NCBI GenBank assembly: GCA_025459425.1
Contig: JALOQF010000031.1
Coordinates: 1-34,160 of the forward strand
Direction: 5' to 3'
DNA: 34,160 bases
Source: Myxococcaceae bacterium
GTDB lineage: Bacteria; Myxococcota; Myxococcia; Myxococcales; Myxococcaceae
The notes below the pieces were generated by a model, which worked only from the letters and a program-made list of their open reading frames with translations, ran no database searches and was not told where the DNA came from. A program made the position numbers and the translations under genes. Below, piece by piece: positions 1 to 8,213 of this stretch; the stretch's first letter is position 1, and each line of letters opens with the position of its first letter.

Positions 1-945
1 GGGCTGGTGCAGCAGTTGCGCGACGTCGGCGCCGGCCGCGAGCCAGGCCCTCTGGCGGCGATGGGCGCCGACGAGCTGGCCACGCTCGCGCGCGAGACGA
101 ACGCGATGACGCTCGAGCTGCGGGCGACGCGCGAGGCGCTCGAAGAAGAGCACCAGGCCCGCCTGCGCGCCGTCGAGCAGCTCCGCCACGCCGACCGCCT
201 CACCACCGTCGGCCGCCTCGCCACCGGGCTCGCGCACGAGCTCGGAACGCCGCTGTCCGTCATCGCCATCAAGGCCGACCGCCTGCGGGAAGACGAGCGC
301 GCCTCGCCCGGCATGAAGGCCCAGGCGCTGGTGATTCGTGACCGGGTCGAGTTCATCCGCACGCTGGTGCGGCGGGTGCTGCAGTTCGGCCGGCCGATGC
401 CGCCCATGCGCCGGCAGGTCGACCTCGAGGCGCTGGCGCGCGAGGTGGTGGCGATGGTGGCGCCGCTCGCCACCAAGCGCGGCGTGACCGTGCACGTCGA
501 GCCCAGCGAGCCGGGCGTGGCGCTCGCGGTCGACCCGCACCAGGTCGAGCAGGTGTTCAGCAACCTGCTGGTGAACGCCTTTCTCGCCTCGTCGCCGGGC
601 CAGGTGGTGACGCTCGGGCTCGGGTGGGCGCCGCGGGACGTCGACGGCACGCCGCGCGACTGCGTGGTGGTGACCGTGCGCGACGAGGGCGTGGGCATGA
701 GCGACGAGGTGCGCGCGCACGTCTTCGAGCCCTTCTTCACCACCCGCGCCGTCGGCGAAGGCACGGGCCTGGGCCTGTCGGTGTGCTGGGGTATCGCGCG
801 CGACCACGGCGGCTGGCTCGAGGTCGAGTCCGAGCTGGGGAAGGGCAGCACGTTCTCGTTGGTTCTCCCGTCGTTCCACCCCGAGGAGGTCGCACATGCA
901 GCCACGCCCCACGCCACCCGTCGCGCCGCTGCGCCGGCTGGCTGA
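1..945 (+). CDS. Sensor histidine kinase, 3' part (HAMP-HisKA-HATPase)
   Basis: Membrane-type two-component sensor kinase that would autophosphorylate on His and pass the phosphate to a receiver. The window opens inside the gene, so the sensor and membrane segments lie upstream; frame is open from base 1, with a first GTG at 7. Numbered from that GTG, residues 20-50 resemble the end of a HAMP linker and coiled coil. The H-box is GLAHELGTPLSV with His77. The N-box is VFSNLLVNAF, the G1 box DEGVGMS, the F box FEPFFTT and the G2 box GEGTGLGLSV, so all ATP-binding elements are intact. The last 50 bases overlap the next gene, a lone receiver, which is the obvious phosphotransfer partner. The ligand cannot be told from this fragment. 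Confidence 0.93.
   Translation, partial: GLVQQLRDVGAGREPGPLAAMGADELATLARETNAMTLELRATREALEEEHQARLRAVEQLRHADRLTTVGRLATGLAHELGTPLSVIAIKADRLREDERASPGMKAQALVIRDRVEFIRTLVRRVLQFGRPMPPMRRQVDLEALAREVVAMVAPLATKRGVTVHVEPSEPGVALAVDPHQVEQVFSNLLVNAFLASSPGQVVTLGLGWAPRDVDGTPRDCVVVTVRDEGVGMSDEVRAHVFEPFFTTRAVGEGTGLGLSVCWGIARDHGGWLEVESELGKGSTFSLVLPSFHPEEVAHAATPHATRRAAAPAG
883..889 (+). promoter_or_regulatory. Shine-Dalgarno site GAGGAGG
   Basis: A near-consensus ribosome binding site lying inside the end of the kinase gene, six bases upstream of the ATG at 896. It decides the start of the overlapping receiver gene. Confidence 0.75.
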
Positions 946-1327
946 CCATTCCCGCCCGCGCGTCATCCTCGCCGAAGACGACGAGGTGCTCCGCGAGACG
1001 CTCGTCGAAGAGCTGCTCGCCCGCGGCTACGAGGTGCGGCTCGCCTCGAATGGTGTCGAGCTGACGGACGCGGTGCTCGAGGCGGTGCAGGGTCGCGCGC
1101 CGGTGCCAGACGCCATCGTGTCCGACGTGCGCATGCCGGGGGCCACCGGCCTCGAGGTGCTCGAGCTGCTGCGGCGCTACGACTGGCGCGTGCCGGTGGT
1201 GCTCACCACCGCTTTCCCCGAGTATGAGCTCGAGGTCGAGGCGCTGCGGCTCGGCGCCAACGAGGTGCTCGAGAAGCCGCTCGACCTCGAGCGCTTCCGC
1301 CGGGTCGTCGCCGAGGCCGTGAGCTGA
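896..1327 (+). CDS. Single-domain response regulator
   Basis: A 143-residue protein with one receiver domain (about residues 22-140) and no output domain. The acidic pair is Asp28-Asp29, the phosphoacceptor is Asp77 in IVSDVRMPG, the switch Thr is in VVLTTAF and the conserved Lys is Lys127 in LEKPLD. The start is supported by a GAGGAGG ribosome site at 883-889, six bases before the ATG, even though this makes the gene overlap the kinase by 50 bases in another frame. About 20 Pro/Arg-rich residues precede the receiver fold. Overlap with the kinase indicates translational coupling. Receivers without an output act by protein contact or in phosphorelays; which applies here is unknown. Confidence 0.92.
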   Translation: MQPRPTPPVAPLRRLADHSRPRVILAEDDEVLRETLVEELLARGYEVRLASNGVELTDAVLEAVQGRAPVPDAIVSDVRMPGATGLEVLELLRRYDWRVPVVLTTAFPEYELEVEALRLGANEVLEKPLDLERFRRVVAEAVS

Positions 1328-1330
1328 CGG

Positions 1331-2719
1331 TCAGCCCAGCAGCTTGCGGAACACCTCGATGGAAACCGTGTACGGCGGGTAGCGCACCTTCAGGTCGAGG
1401 GCCCACGGCTTCTTCACCACCGTCTTGTGGTGGGTGAAGGCGTCGAAGCTCGCCTTGCCGTGGTAGCTGCCCATGCCCGAGGGGCCGACGCCGCCGAAGG
1501 GCATGCCCGAGGCGATGTGCAGGAGCACGTCGTTCACCATCGCGCCGCCGCTCGACGTCCTGGCCAGAATGCGGTCGGCCGTCTCAGACGAGCTGGTGAA
1601 GGCGTAGAGCGCGAGCGGCTTGGGGCGCGCCCGCACGAAGTCGATGGCCTCGTCCATCGAGCCGACCTCGACGACCGGGAGCATGGGGCCGAAGATCTCT
1701 TCGTTCATCAGCGGTGAGGCGAGGTCGACGTCGACCAGCACCGTGGGCTCGAGGTACTTCTGGGCCTCGTCGCTCGTGCCGCCGAAGGCCACGCGCCCGC
1801 CCTTCATCAGCGTGGTGAGCCGCTGCAGGTGCCGCGTCGAGATGATGCGGGCGTAGTCGCGGCTCTGCTTCGGGTCGTCGCCATAGAAGCCCTTCACCGC
1901 CTGCTGGCAGGCCTCGACGAAGCGCTGCTTCACGGCCTGGTGGACGAGCGCGTAGTCGGGGCCGATGCAGGTCTGCCCCGCGTTGTACGTCTTGCCCCAC
2001 ATGATGCGCCGCGCGGTCGTCTCCAGGTCGGCGTCGCGGTCGACGAGGCACGGCGACTTGCCGCCCAGCTCGAGGATGACGGGCGTGAGGTGCTTCGAGG
2101 CGGCCTCCATGACGATCTGCCCCACGCGCGTCGAGCCGGTGAAGAAGATGACGTCCCACTTCTCGGCGAGGAGCTGCTGGCTCGTCTCGGGCCCGCCGTG
2201 CACCACCGTGACGTAGCCGTCGTCGCCGAAGGCATGACGCAGCACCTTCTCGAGCACGGCCGAGGTGGCGGGGGCGAGCTCCGAGGGCTTGAGCACGAGG
2301 TTGCAGCCGGCGGCGATGGCGCCCACCAGCGGCGAGGTGCCGAGCTGGAAGGGGTAGTTCCACGGGCTGATGATGAGCGCGGTGCCGAGCGGCTCGGGCA
2401 CCTGCAGGCCCGTGCCCGGCCAGAACGTCATCGGCAGGCTCCGGCCGACGGGCTTCATCCAGTCCTTCAGGTGCTTCAGCGCGTGCTTGAGGTCGACGTA
2501 CACGAGGCCCACCTCGGCCGGGTACGCCTCGTAGACCGACTTGCCGAGGTCGGCCTTCAGCGCCCCGAACACCTCGGGCTCGTGCAGGCGCATGCTGGCC
2601 TCGAGCGCACGCAGCCGCTCACGACGGAACTCGTACGGGCGGGTGACGTCGCTGCGGAAGTACGTGCGCGCCTTCTCGACGAGCGGGGCGATGGGGTTCA
2701 GGCGAATCGGGTCTCGCAT
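1331..2719 (-). CDS. Aldehyde dehydrogenase, class-3-like (NAD(P)+)
   Basis: Oxidises an aldehyde to the carboxylate with NAD(P)+; cytosolic. The 462-residue length matches the short ALDH3 / coniferyl-aldehyde type rather than the roughly 490-500-residue classes. Visible motifs are SPWNYP with the catalytic Asn121, the nucleotide-loop motif FTGSTRVG (193-200), ELGGKSP with the general base Glu217, and NAGQTCIGPDY with nucleophile Cys251. All catalytic residues are present. The ATG at 2719 begins right where family similarity begins; an in-frame ATG 39 bases upstream is possible. The open frame continues well upstream but with no family features. It converges tail to tail on the receiver gene (3-bp gap) and diverges from the FIST operon across 232 bp. 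The true substrate cannot be inferred. Confidence 0.93.
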   Translation of the reverse strand: MRDPIRLNPIAPLVEKARTYFRSDVTRPYEFRRERLRALEASMRLHEPEVFGALKADLGKSVYEAYPAEVGLVYVDLKHALKHLKDWMKPVGRSLPMTFWPGTGLQVPEPLGTALIISPWNYPFQLGTSPLVGAIAAGCNLVLKPSELAPATSAVLEKVLRHAFGDDGYVTVVHGGPETSQQLLAEKWDVIFFTGSTRVGQIVMEAASKHLTPVILELGGKSPCLVDRDADLETTARRIMWGKTYNAGQTCIGPDYALVHQAVKQRFVEACQQAVKGFYGDDPKQSRDYARIISTRHLQRLTTLMKGGRVAFGGTSDEAQKYLEPTVLVDVDLASPLMNEEIFGPMLPVVEVGSMDEAIDFVRARPKPLALYAFTSSSETADRILARTSSGGAMVNDVLLHIASGMPFGGVGPSGMGSYHGKASFDAFTHHKTVVKKPWALDLKVRYPPYTVSIEVFRKLLG

Positions 2720-2951
2720 GGCGTGGAGCACCGTAGTCCTTCGCGTCGGGCCGTGCATCGCAGCCCGAGCGCTCCCACGTCCTCCGACATGCGCTGGGCG
2801 ATCGCTGCCGTGGCTCGGCCGGTTGGTGGGACACCTCGATTCGGCCCGAGTCGCCGGGGCGCGACCCACCCAGCACGTCTGGCCGACCCGCCCCGTGAAC
2901 CCTGATTCCGGGTCGAAGCAGGTGGTCTGGCGGTTGCTGTGGCCTCGGAGC

Positions 2952-4076
2952 ATGAGAACGCACCTCTCGCACTTCTCTCCCGAGAGGGGTTGGGAGCAAT
3001 TGCCCTCGTCCCCGCTCCCACCGGACCTGGTGTTGCTTTTCGGCGGCCGCGAGGTGCTCCAGCGGGGTGAGGCGCTCGACACCCTCGCCGCCTGCTTGCC
3101 GCGCGAGCGCTTCTTCGGGTGCAGCACGGCGGGGGAGATCGACGAGGCGACCGTCTCGGACGGCACCGTCGTCGCCACCTCGATCTGGCTCGACAAGTCG
3201 CGCCTCGTCTTCGCGAGCGTGTCGATCGACCGTGACGGGGGCGGGTCTGCCGAGGTGGCCGGTCGAGAGCTCGCGAAGCGGCTGGCCGTCGAGGGGCTGC
3301 GCCACGTCTTCGTCTTGAGCGATGGCACCCGGGTCAACGGGACGCAGCTCGTCGAGGGCCTCACCGCTGCGCTGCCGCCGCACGTCTCGCTGAGCGGCGG
3401 ACTCTCGGGAGACGGTGAGGCGATGCGCGAGACCGTCGTCTGTCACGCCGGCGAGCTCACCTCGGGGCTGGTGACCGGCATCGGCTTCGCCGGTGAGATC
3501 CGCGTCGGCACGGGCAGCATGGGCGGGTGGGACGCCTTCGGCCCCATTCGGAAGGTGACGCGCGCCTCGGGCAACGTGCTCTTCGAGCTCGATGGAGAGC
3601 CGGCGCTCACGCTGTACAAGCGGTACCTCGGCGAGCACGCCGCCACGCTCCCGGCGGGCGCGCTGCGGTTTCCGTTGAAGTTGGTGACCGCCGAGAACGT
3701 GCCCGTGGTGCGCACCATTCTCGGGGTCGACGAGGCGACCCAGTCGATGACCTTCGCCGGCGAGCTGCGCGAAGGCTCCGACGTGCAGTTGATGCGGGCC
3801 AACTTCGATCGCCTCGTCGCCGCTGGAGAGCACGCCGCCGAGGCCAGCCTCAGCCCCGTGGGGCGCCCCGAGTTCGCCATTCTGGTGAGCTGCGTGGGGC
3901 GGCGGCTCGTGCTCAAGCAGCGCGCCGAAGAAGAGGTCGAAGCGGTGCGCGCCGTGCTGGGGCAGGGCGTCTCGACCACCGGCTTCTATTCGTACGGAGA
4001 GCTCGCTCCCTCGACCAGCGGCGCGCGCTGCCAGCTCCACAACCAGACGATGACGGTCACCACGTTCGCGGAGTAG
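2952..4076 (+). CDS. FIST domain sensory protein (FIST_N + FIST_C)
   Basis: A 374-residue soluble protein of the FIST family, which is proposed to bind small ligands and feed signal-transduction proteins. FIST_N covers about residues 20-225 (VLLFGGREV, FFGCSTAGEI, VSLSGGLSGDG) and FIST_C about 235-365 (YKRYLGEHA, and the C-terminal GFYSYGELAP followed by LHNQTMT, typical family signatures). The ATG at 2952 gives a normal family length; earlier in-frame starts would add an uncharacteristic Arg-rich leader. No signal peptide or membrane segment is seen. The next gene, a histidine kinase, starts two bases after this stop, so the pair is very likely co-translated and the FIST protein probably delivers the signal to that kinase. 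Confidence 0.93.
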   Translation: MRTHLSHFSPERGWEQLPSSPLPPDLVLLFGGREVLQRGEALDTLAACLPRERFFGCSTAGEIDEATVSDGTVVATSIWLDKSRLVFASVSIDRDGGGSAEVAGRELAKRLAVEGLRHVFVLSDGTRVNGTQLVEGLTAALPPHVSLSGGLSGDGEAMRETVVCHAGELTSGLVTGIGFAGEIRVGTGSMGGWDAFGPIRKVTRASGNVLFELDGEPALTLYKRYLGEHAATLPAGALRFPLKLVTAENVPVVRTILGVDEATQSMTFAGELREGSDVQLMRANFDRLVAAGEHAAEASLSPVGRPEFAILVSCVGRRLVLKQRAEEEVEAVRAVLGQGVSTTGFYSYGELAPSTSGARCQLHNQTMTVTTFAE

Positions 4077-4078
4077 CC

Positions 4079-5470
4079 GTGCATCCCCTCCTTCGTCGTC
4101 AGCTCAACCGGGTGTTCAAGGGTGAGCCGCCCAGCTCCCCCGAGCTCAGGGCCTTCATCGAGGCGGTCGACGCGGCCTACCAGGGGTACGACACCGACCT
4201 GCAGCTGCTGGAGCGCGCGGCGGCGCTGGCGGCGCGGGAGACCGAGGAGCGATACCGCGCGCTGCAAGAGGACATCGCCCAGCGTCAGCGCGCCGAGTCG
4301 GCCCGCGAGGGCTTCTTCCGGACCTCGCCCGACATGGTCGCGGTCGTCGACCAGTCGTTCCGGTTCGTCGAGCGGAACGACGGGTGGCGCCGCGACCTCG
4401 GCTACGACAACGCCACGCTCGACCGGGTGTCGGTGATGTCGCTCATCCACGCCGATGACCGCGACCGCGTGCGCGCCGAGGCGATTCGCGTACAGGCGGG
4501 CGAGACGAGCCAGGCCTTCGAGTTCCGGGTCAAGCACGCGTCGGGCGCCTGGCGCTGGCTGTCGGTGGCGTCGTGTCGGGGCCACGACGGGTGCTTCTAC
4601 GTCGTCGGTCGCGACGTGACCGAGCAGCGGCGCATGGCGAGCGAGCTCGCGCAGAGCCACAAGCTCGAGGCCGTCGGACAGCTCGCGTCGGGCGTGGCGC
4701 ACGAGATCAACACCCCGGTGCAGTACGTCGGTGACAACCTCGACTTCGCCGCCGATGGCTTCAAGCAGGTCTTCACCTACCTCGACGCCGCGCACGCCGT
4801 GCTCGCGCCCGAGCAGCGCGCGTCGTTGGCCGACCTGGCCCGCACCTGCGAGCTGGACTACTTCCGCGACGAGTTGCCCAGCTCGCTCAAGGCCGCGCGG
4901 GACGGCGTGCGGCGGGTCGCCGAGCTCGTGCGCGCGCTGAAGGAGTTCGCGCACCCCGACGCGCACGAGAAGAGCGACGCCGACGTGAACCGCATTCTCG
5001 AGCGCACCATCACGCTGGCGCGAGGCGAGACGAAGCACGTCTGCGCGGTGACGACCTCGCTCGAGGCCACCCAGTTCGTCCGCGCGCACGAGGGCAGCCT
5101 CAGCCAGGTGTTCTTGAACCTCATCGTGAACGCGGCGCACGCCGTCGAAGAGGTCACCTCGCGAGAGGGCCGCGCCGCCGAGCACCGCATCAGCGTCGTC
5201 ACGCGCGACGAGCCGGGCGCGGTGCTGGTGTCCATCTCGGACACGGGGTGCGGCATTCCCGACGCCATTCGAGACCGCATCTTCGAGCCGTTCTTCACCA
5301 CCAAGCCGATGGGCAAGGGCACCGGGCAGGGCCTGCCGCTCGTGCGCCGTGTGGTGACGAGCCACGGCGGTACGCTCGAGGTCGACTCGGCGCCCGGCCG
5401 TGGAACCACCTTCTCCATCCGGCTCCCCTGCGAGGCCCGTTCTCCGTCGGGCGTGAGGCGCGCGGCATGA
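4079..5470 (+). CDS. PAS-domain sensor histidine kinase
   Basis: A 463-residue cytoplasmic kinase with no membrane segment. An N-terminal helical region with a coiled coil (about 30-75) precedes a PAS fold (about 76-185: FRTSPDMVAVVDQSF, LIHADDRDRV, WLSVASC, and the PAC-like end VGRDVTEQRR). HisKA follows with His208 in SGVAHEINTP, then an ATPase domain with N-box VFLNLIVNAAHAV, G1 DTGCGIP, F-box FEPFFTTK and G2 GKGTGQGLPLV. The GTG at 4079 is chosen because it is two bases after the FIST stop and gives a natural N-terminus. Its TGA overlaps the ATG of the next gene (ATGA). It is therefore the central kinase of the four-gene operon, presumably fed by the FIST protein and phosphorylating the next two receivers. 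Confidence 0.94.
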   Translation: MHPLLRRQLNRVFKGEPPSSPELRAFIEAVDAAYQGYDTDLQLLERAAALAARETEERYRALQEDIAQRQRAESAREGFFRTSPDMVAVVDQSFRFVERNDGWRRDLGYDNATLDRVSVMSLIHADDRDRVRAEAIRVQAGETSQAFEFRVKHASGAWRWLSVASCRGHDGCFYVVGRDVTEQRRMASELAQSHKLEAVGQLASGVAHEINTPVQYVGDNLDFAADGFKQVFTYLDAAHAVLAPEQRASLADLARTCELDYFRDELPSSLKAARDGVRRVAELVRALKEFAHPDAHEKSDADVNRILERTITLARGETKHVCAVTTSLEATQFVRAHEGSLSQVFLNLIVNAAHAVEEVTSREGRAAEHRISVVTRDEPGAVLVSISDTGCGIPDAIRDRIFEPFFTTKPMGKGTGQGLPLVRRVVTSHGGTLEVDSAPGRGTTFSIRLPCEARSPSGVRRAA

Positions 5471-6654
5471 CGCTCCGGGTGCTGCTGGTCGACGACGAGC
5501 CGGCCATCGTCGATGCCCTCAAGAAGGCGCTGCGGCGCTGGCGAGACCGGCTCGAGGTCGACGGCGTCGTGGGCGGCCGGGCCGCGGTGCGCGCGCTCGA
5601 CGAGGTGGCCTACGACGTCGTCATCACCGACGCGCGCATGCCCGAGGTCGACGGCGAGGCGGTGCTGACCTTCGCCCGCACGCGGCGGCCGGCGACGCTG
5701 CGCCTGGTGTTGTCGGGGCAGGTCGACGCCCGCACCGCGCACCGGCTCGCGCTCATCGCGCACCAGTTCCTGCCGAAGCCGACGACCGCCCCCGCGCTGG
5801 TGGCGGCCATCGACGACGGGCAGCAGCTCCTGGCGCTGTTGGCCGATGAGTCGACGCGCGCCGCCGTGCTGGGGCAGCGGTCGTTGCCGGTGCCGCCGCG
5901 GGTGTACCAGCGCATCTGCTCGCTCTGCGAGAGCCAGACGGCCTCGCTCGACGCCGTCGCCGACACGGTGCTCTCGGAGCCTGCCATCGCGGCCTCGGTG
6001 CTCCGGCTCGCCAACTCGGCCTTCTACGGCGCGAGCGTCGAGGTCGCGAGCGTGGCGGGGGCGGTGCGCATTCTCGGGCTCGCGAGGTTGCGCGAGCTGG
6101 TGCTGGTGGCCGAGCTCTTCGCCTTCGACGACCCGCTCGGGTTGCTCGACACCCTCAGCGCGCGGTGTGTTCAGCGGGCGAAGGCGGCGCGCCTGCTGAC
6201 GGCGGGAACGCCCCTGACCGAGCTCGCCAGCGAGGGCGCCCTGCTCTCGGAGGTGGGCGTGCACGTGCTCATCTCGCGCGACGCGCAGGCCTATCGGTTG
6301 GTGTGGGACGCGCACGCGCGCGGAGACGGTGCGCTGGCCGCCCTCGAGCGGCCCGTCTTCGGCACCACGCACGGCGAGGTCGGCGCGGTGTTGCTGGGCC
6401 TGTGGCGGCTCCCCCAGGCGCTGGTGAACGTCGTCCGGTACGCGGCCGAGGTGCCGGGGCCCGACGCGCTCCTCGACGCCCGCACGGCGGTCTCGCTCGT
6501 CGTGCAGGCCGAGGGCGAGGCCAGCCTCGGTGGGCCGTCGGCGAAGACCGAAGCGCTCGCCGTGCAGCTCGGCGTCGCCGGGAAGCTGCCGGCCCTGTGG
6601 GACGTGTTGCGCGCGCCCAGCCCGCTCGGCGCGCTGTCGAGGGAAGCCGCATGA
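5467..6654 (+). CDS. Response regulator with HDOD output domain
   Basis: A 395-residue protein with an N-terminal receiver (1-120; acidic pair in LLVDDEP, phosphoacceptor Asp55 in VITDARMP, Lys104 in FLPKPT) followed by an HDOD domain (about 140-340; PPRVYQRICSL, VLSEPAIAASVLRLANSAFY, VAGAVRILGLARLRELVL). HDOD domains are HD-related folds lacking the metal-dependent phosphohydrolase residues and act as regulatory modules, often near cyclic-di-GMP signalling or chemotaxis. There is no DNA-binding domain, so output is by protein contact. The ATG overlaps the kinase stop, and its own stop overlaps the next ATG. This indicates one coupled operon with fixed stoichiometry. Confidence 0.93.
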   Translation: MTLRVLLVDDEPAIVDALKKALRRWRDRLEVDGVVGGRAAVRALDEVAYDVVITDARMPEVDGEAVLTFARTRRPATLRLVLSGQVDARTAHRLALIAHQFLPKPTTAPALVAAIDDGQQLLALLADESTRAAVLGQRSLPVPPRVYQRICSLCESQTASLDAVADTVLSEPAIAASVLRLANSAFYGASVEVASVAGAVRILGLARLRELVLVAELFAFDDPLGLLDTLSARCVQRAKAARLLTAGTPLTELASEGALLSEVGVHVLISRDAQAYRLVWDAHARGDGALAALERPVFGTTHGEVGAVLLGLWRLPQALVNVVRYAAEVPGPDALLDARTAVSLVVQAEGEASLGGPSAKTEALAVQLGVAGKLPALWDVLRAPSPLGALSREAA

Positions 6655-7484
6655 GCCACGCCGTCCTGTGTGTCGACGACGAGCCGCACATTCTCGCCGG
6701 GCTCGAGCGCAACCTGCGCAAGGTGTGCCCCCTCGAGACGGCCGTGGGCGGCCGGGCGGCGCTCGACGTGTTGCGCCGGCGGCGCGACTTCGCGGTCATC
6801 ATCTCCGACATGCGCATGCCCGAGATGGACGGGGCGTCGTTTCTCGACCAGGCCCGGCTGCTCGTTCCCGACGCGATTCGCATCGTGTTGACCGGCGAGG
6901 CCGACCTGGGCGCCGTCGTCGCGGCCATCAACCGCGGTCACCTGCATCACTACCTGCGCAAGCCCGTCGAGCGCAGCGACCTCGAGGCGCTGATGGAGCG
7001 GTGCTTCGTCGAGTACGACGCCCGGCTCGAGTCGAGAGCGGCGGTGCTGTCGTCGCTCGGCGCGGCGACCCGCGTCGTGACGGCCGCGCTCGAGGCCCGG
7101 CACCCGCTCGCGGCCGCGCACGCCGACCGGGTCGCCGTGCTCGCCACCCGGCTCGCCGAGGCCTTCGGGTTGGCGTCGCTGGGCGTCATCGAGATCGTCG
7201 CGCGGCTCTTTGCGCTCTCACGGCTGCAGCGCAGCCCGGCCCTCGACCGGGCCATCGACGACATGCTCGCGCACCATGACGAGCTCGAGAGCGCGAGGCA
7301 GGCGCTGCGGGAGCTTCGGCTCAAGGCCGCGAACCCCTCGGTGATGGCGCGGCTCTCGCTGGCGGCCTGCCTCATCGACGAGCTCGACCAGGGCGGCGGC
7401 TCGGAAGAGACGAACGCGCTCCTCGAGGACCTGGTGGAGCCCCGCGTGCTCGATGCCGCGCGTGCCATGCGCCAGGCGGCGTGA
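6651..7484 (+). CDS. Response regulator with degenerate HD-like C-terminal domain
   Basis: A 277-residue protein. The receiver (1-120) is intact: LCVDDEPHI, Asp53 in IISDMRMPEMD, switch Thr in IVLTGEAD, Lys104 in YLRKPVE. It is the RpfG-like receiver type that normally precedes HD-GYP. The C-terminal 140 residues begin like an HD-GYP domain (LEARHPLAAAHADRVAVLAT), but where the HD pair is expected it reads IVARLFALSRL, and no GYP motif follows. The metal ligands for cyclic-di-GMP hydrolysis therefore seem absent. The start overlaps the previous stop, with a GAGGGAAG ribosome site at 6639-6646. It is the last gene of the operon; only four bases separate its stop from the 39-bp repeat that opens the anomalous patch. 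Confidence 0.88.
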   Translation: MSHAVLCVDDEPHILAGLERNLRKVCPLETAVGGRAALDVLRRRRDFAVIISDMRMPEMDGASFLDQARLLVPDAIRIVLTGEADLGAVVAAINRGHLHHYLRKPVERSDLEALMERCFVEYDARLESRAAVLSSLGAATRVVTAALEARHPLAAAHADRVAVLATRLAEAFGLASLGVIEIVARLFALSRLQRSPALDRAIDDMLAHHDELESARQALRELRLKAANPSVMARLSLAACLIDELDQGGGSEETNALLEDLVEPRVLDAARAMRQAA

Positions 7485-7487
7485 AGC

Positions 7488-7526
7488 CCGGGGCCGTCGG
7501 CGATGCTCGAGCGCGGCTCAGGGCTC
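7488..7526. repeat. 39-bp direct repeat, left copy
   Basis: Matches 8925-8963 in 37 of 39 positions (11 identical bases, two mismatches, 26 identical bases; core GCTCGAGCGCGGCTCAGGG). It begins four bases after the stop of the receiver gene. The other copy spans the stop of the lipoprotein gene that reads the opposite way. Together they bracket the lower-GC toxin/immunity-like patch. Confidence 0.85.
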
Positions 7527-7571
7527 GCAAGCTGAGCGTGGGTCGGGCGAATCATCGGCGGCTCCGGAGCG

Positions 7572-7986
7572 ATGGACATTTCGACTCCGAATCTCACGAG
7601 CGACTTCTCGACGCTGTCGACGACGGCGCCGGCTTCAACAGCACCGGCGTCTTGCTGACCGCGACCGGTTGGGCCGGGCGACTCATCGGGAAGGATGCGT
7701 CGGTCGGCGGCATGCTGTTCGGGCCACGGCTCGATTTCGCGGCTCGTCAGGCGAAGCTGACGGTAACCCTCCTCGGCGGCCCGTCGACGTCCCCGCAGGC
7801 GCCATTCCGACGTTTCTGGTCAGTGCGGGCTTCGCGACCGCGTTGTTCGGGAACAAAGAACTCGTCGACCATCGGGCCGTCACCTGGGGCCTCGAGGTTC
7901 GCGGGGGAATCGACGCGGGTCAGTCGATCTCTGCGGTGGGTTTCCTGCTGCTCCTCGTGAACGCAGACGTGAACTGGCTTCGATGA
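7572..7986 (+). pseudogene. Frame-broken hypothetical gene (possible toxin-carrier remnant)
   Basis: No recognisable family. Reading from the ATG at 7572, a natural-looking N-terminus (MDISTPNLTSDFSTLSTTA) runs into TGA at 7656. Around there the coding signal moves to another frame (VLLTATGWAGRLIGKD... to VTLLGG), and near 7780-7800 it moves again to a frame that runs PAGAIPTFLVSAGFATALFG to the TGA at 7984. Third positions stay GC-rich along this composite path, and both shifts are in the -1 sense, as if single bases were lost. Joined, it would be about 138 residues with hydrophobic stretches. Its end overlaps the next ATG as ATGA. It could be the carrier part once fused or coupled to the following toxin-like domain; that is inference. 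Confidence 0.45.
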
Positions 7987-8213
7987 CCAGGGCTGCCTCG
8001 GGTGTTTCTCTCGACTCCCAGTTGGGGGGAGAGAACGGTGGATGGTACAATCAAAACACCGGAGAAACACTACTCCCTGATCTGGAGCATGGCCCTCCCG
8101 GTCCTCATTGGGATTGGATTCCCATTCCACGCCGTGAGCAATACCGAGTCTTTCCCGAGGTCGAGTTGAGCCGAAGAACCCTGGTGATTCGAGATGAGAT
8201 TCAGCCAACTTGA
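7983..8213 (+). CDS. Orphan toxin-like C-terminal domain (76 aa)
   Basis: A 76-residue ORF whose middle, GGWYNQNTGETLLPDLEH followed by PPGPHWDW and then YRVFPEVEL, closely resembles the C-terminal ends of many bacterial polymorphic/secreted toxins, where a pattern WYNPxTGExLxPDL...GPHWDY...RxFPDG is common. This is recalled family resemblance, not a search result. There is no carrier domain, signal peptide or Rhs core, so it is either a free toxin tip or the stranded 3' end of a larger gene. The ATG overlaps the stop of the broken gene upstream, and its last 20 bases overlap the start of the next ORF, the usual spacing for toxin followed by immunity protein. GC is clearly lower than in the neighbours. 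Confidence 0.6.
   Translation: MTRAASGVSLDSQLGGENGGWYNQNTGETLLPDLEHGPPGPHWDWIPIPRREQYRVFPEVELSRRTLVIRDEIQPT

Noticed and set aside
2720..3364. Long N-terminal extension of the aldehyde dehydrogenase
   Set aside because: The frame is open but the extension is Ser/Arg-rich, overlaps the FIST gene in antisense and lies outside the family fold; the internal ATG fits better.
4858..6372. 504-codon minus-strand open frame
   Set aside because: Antisense of the kinase and HDOD genes, low-complexity basic protein, no start signal.
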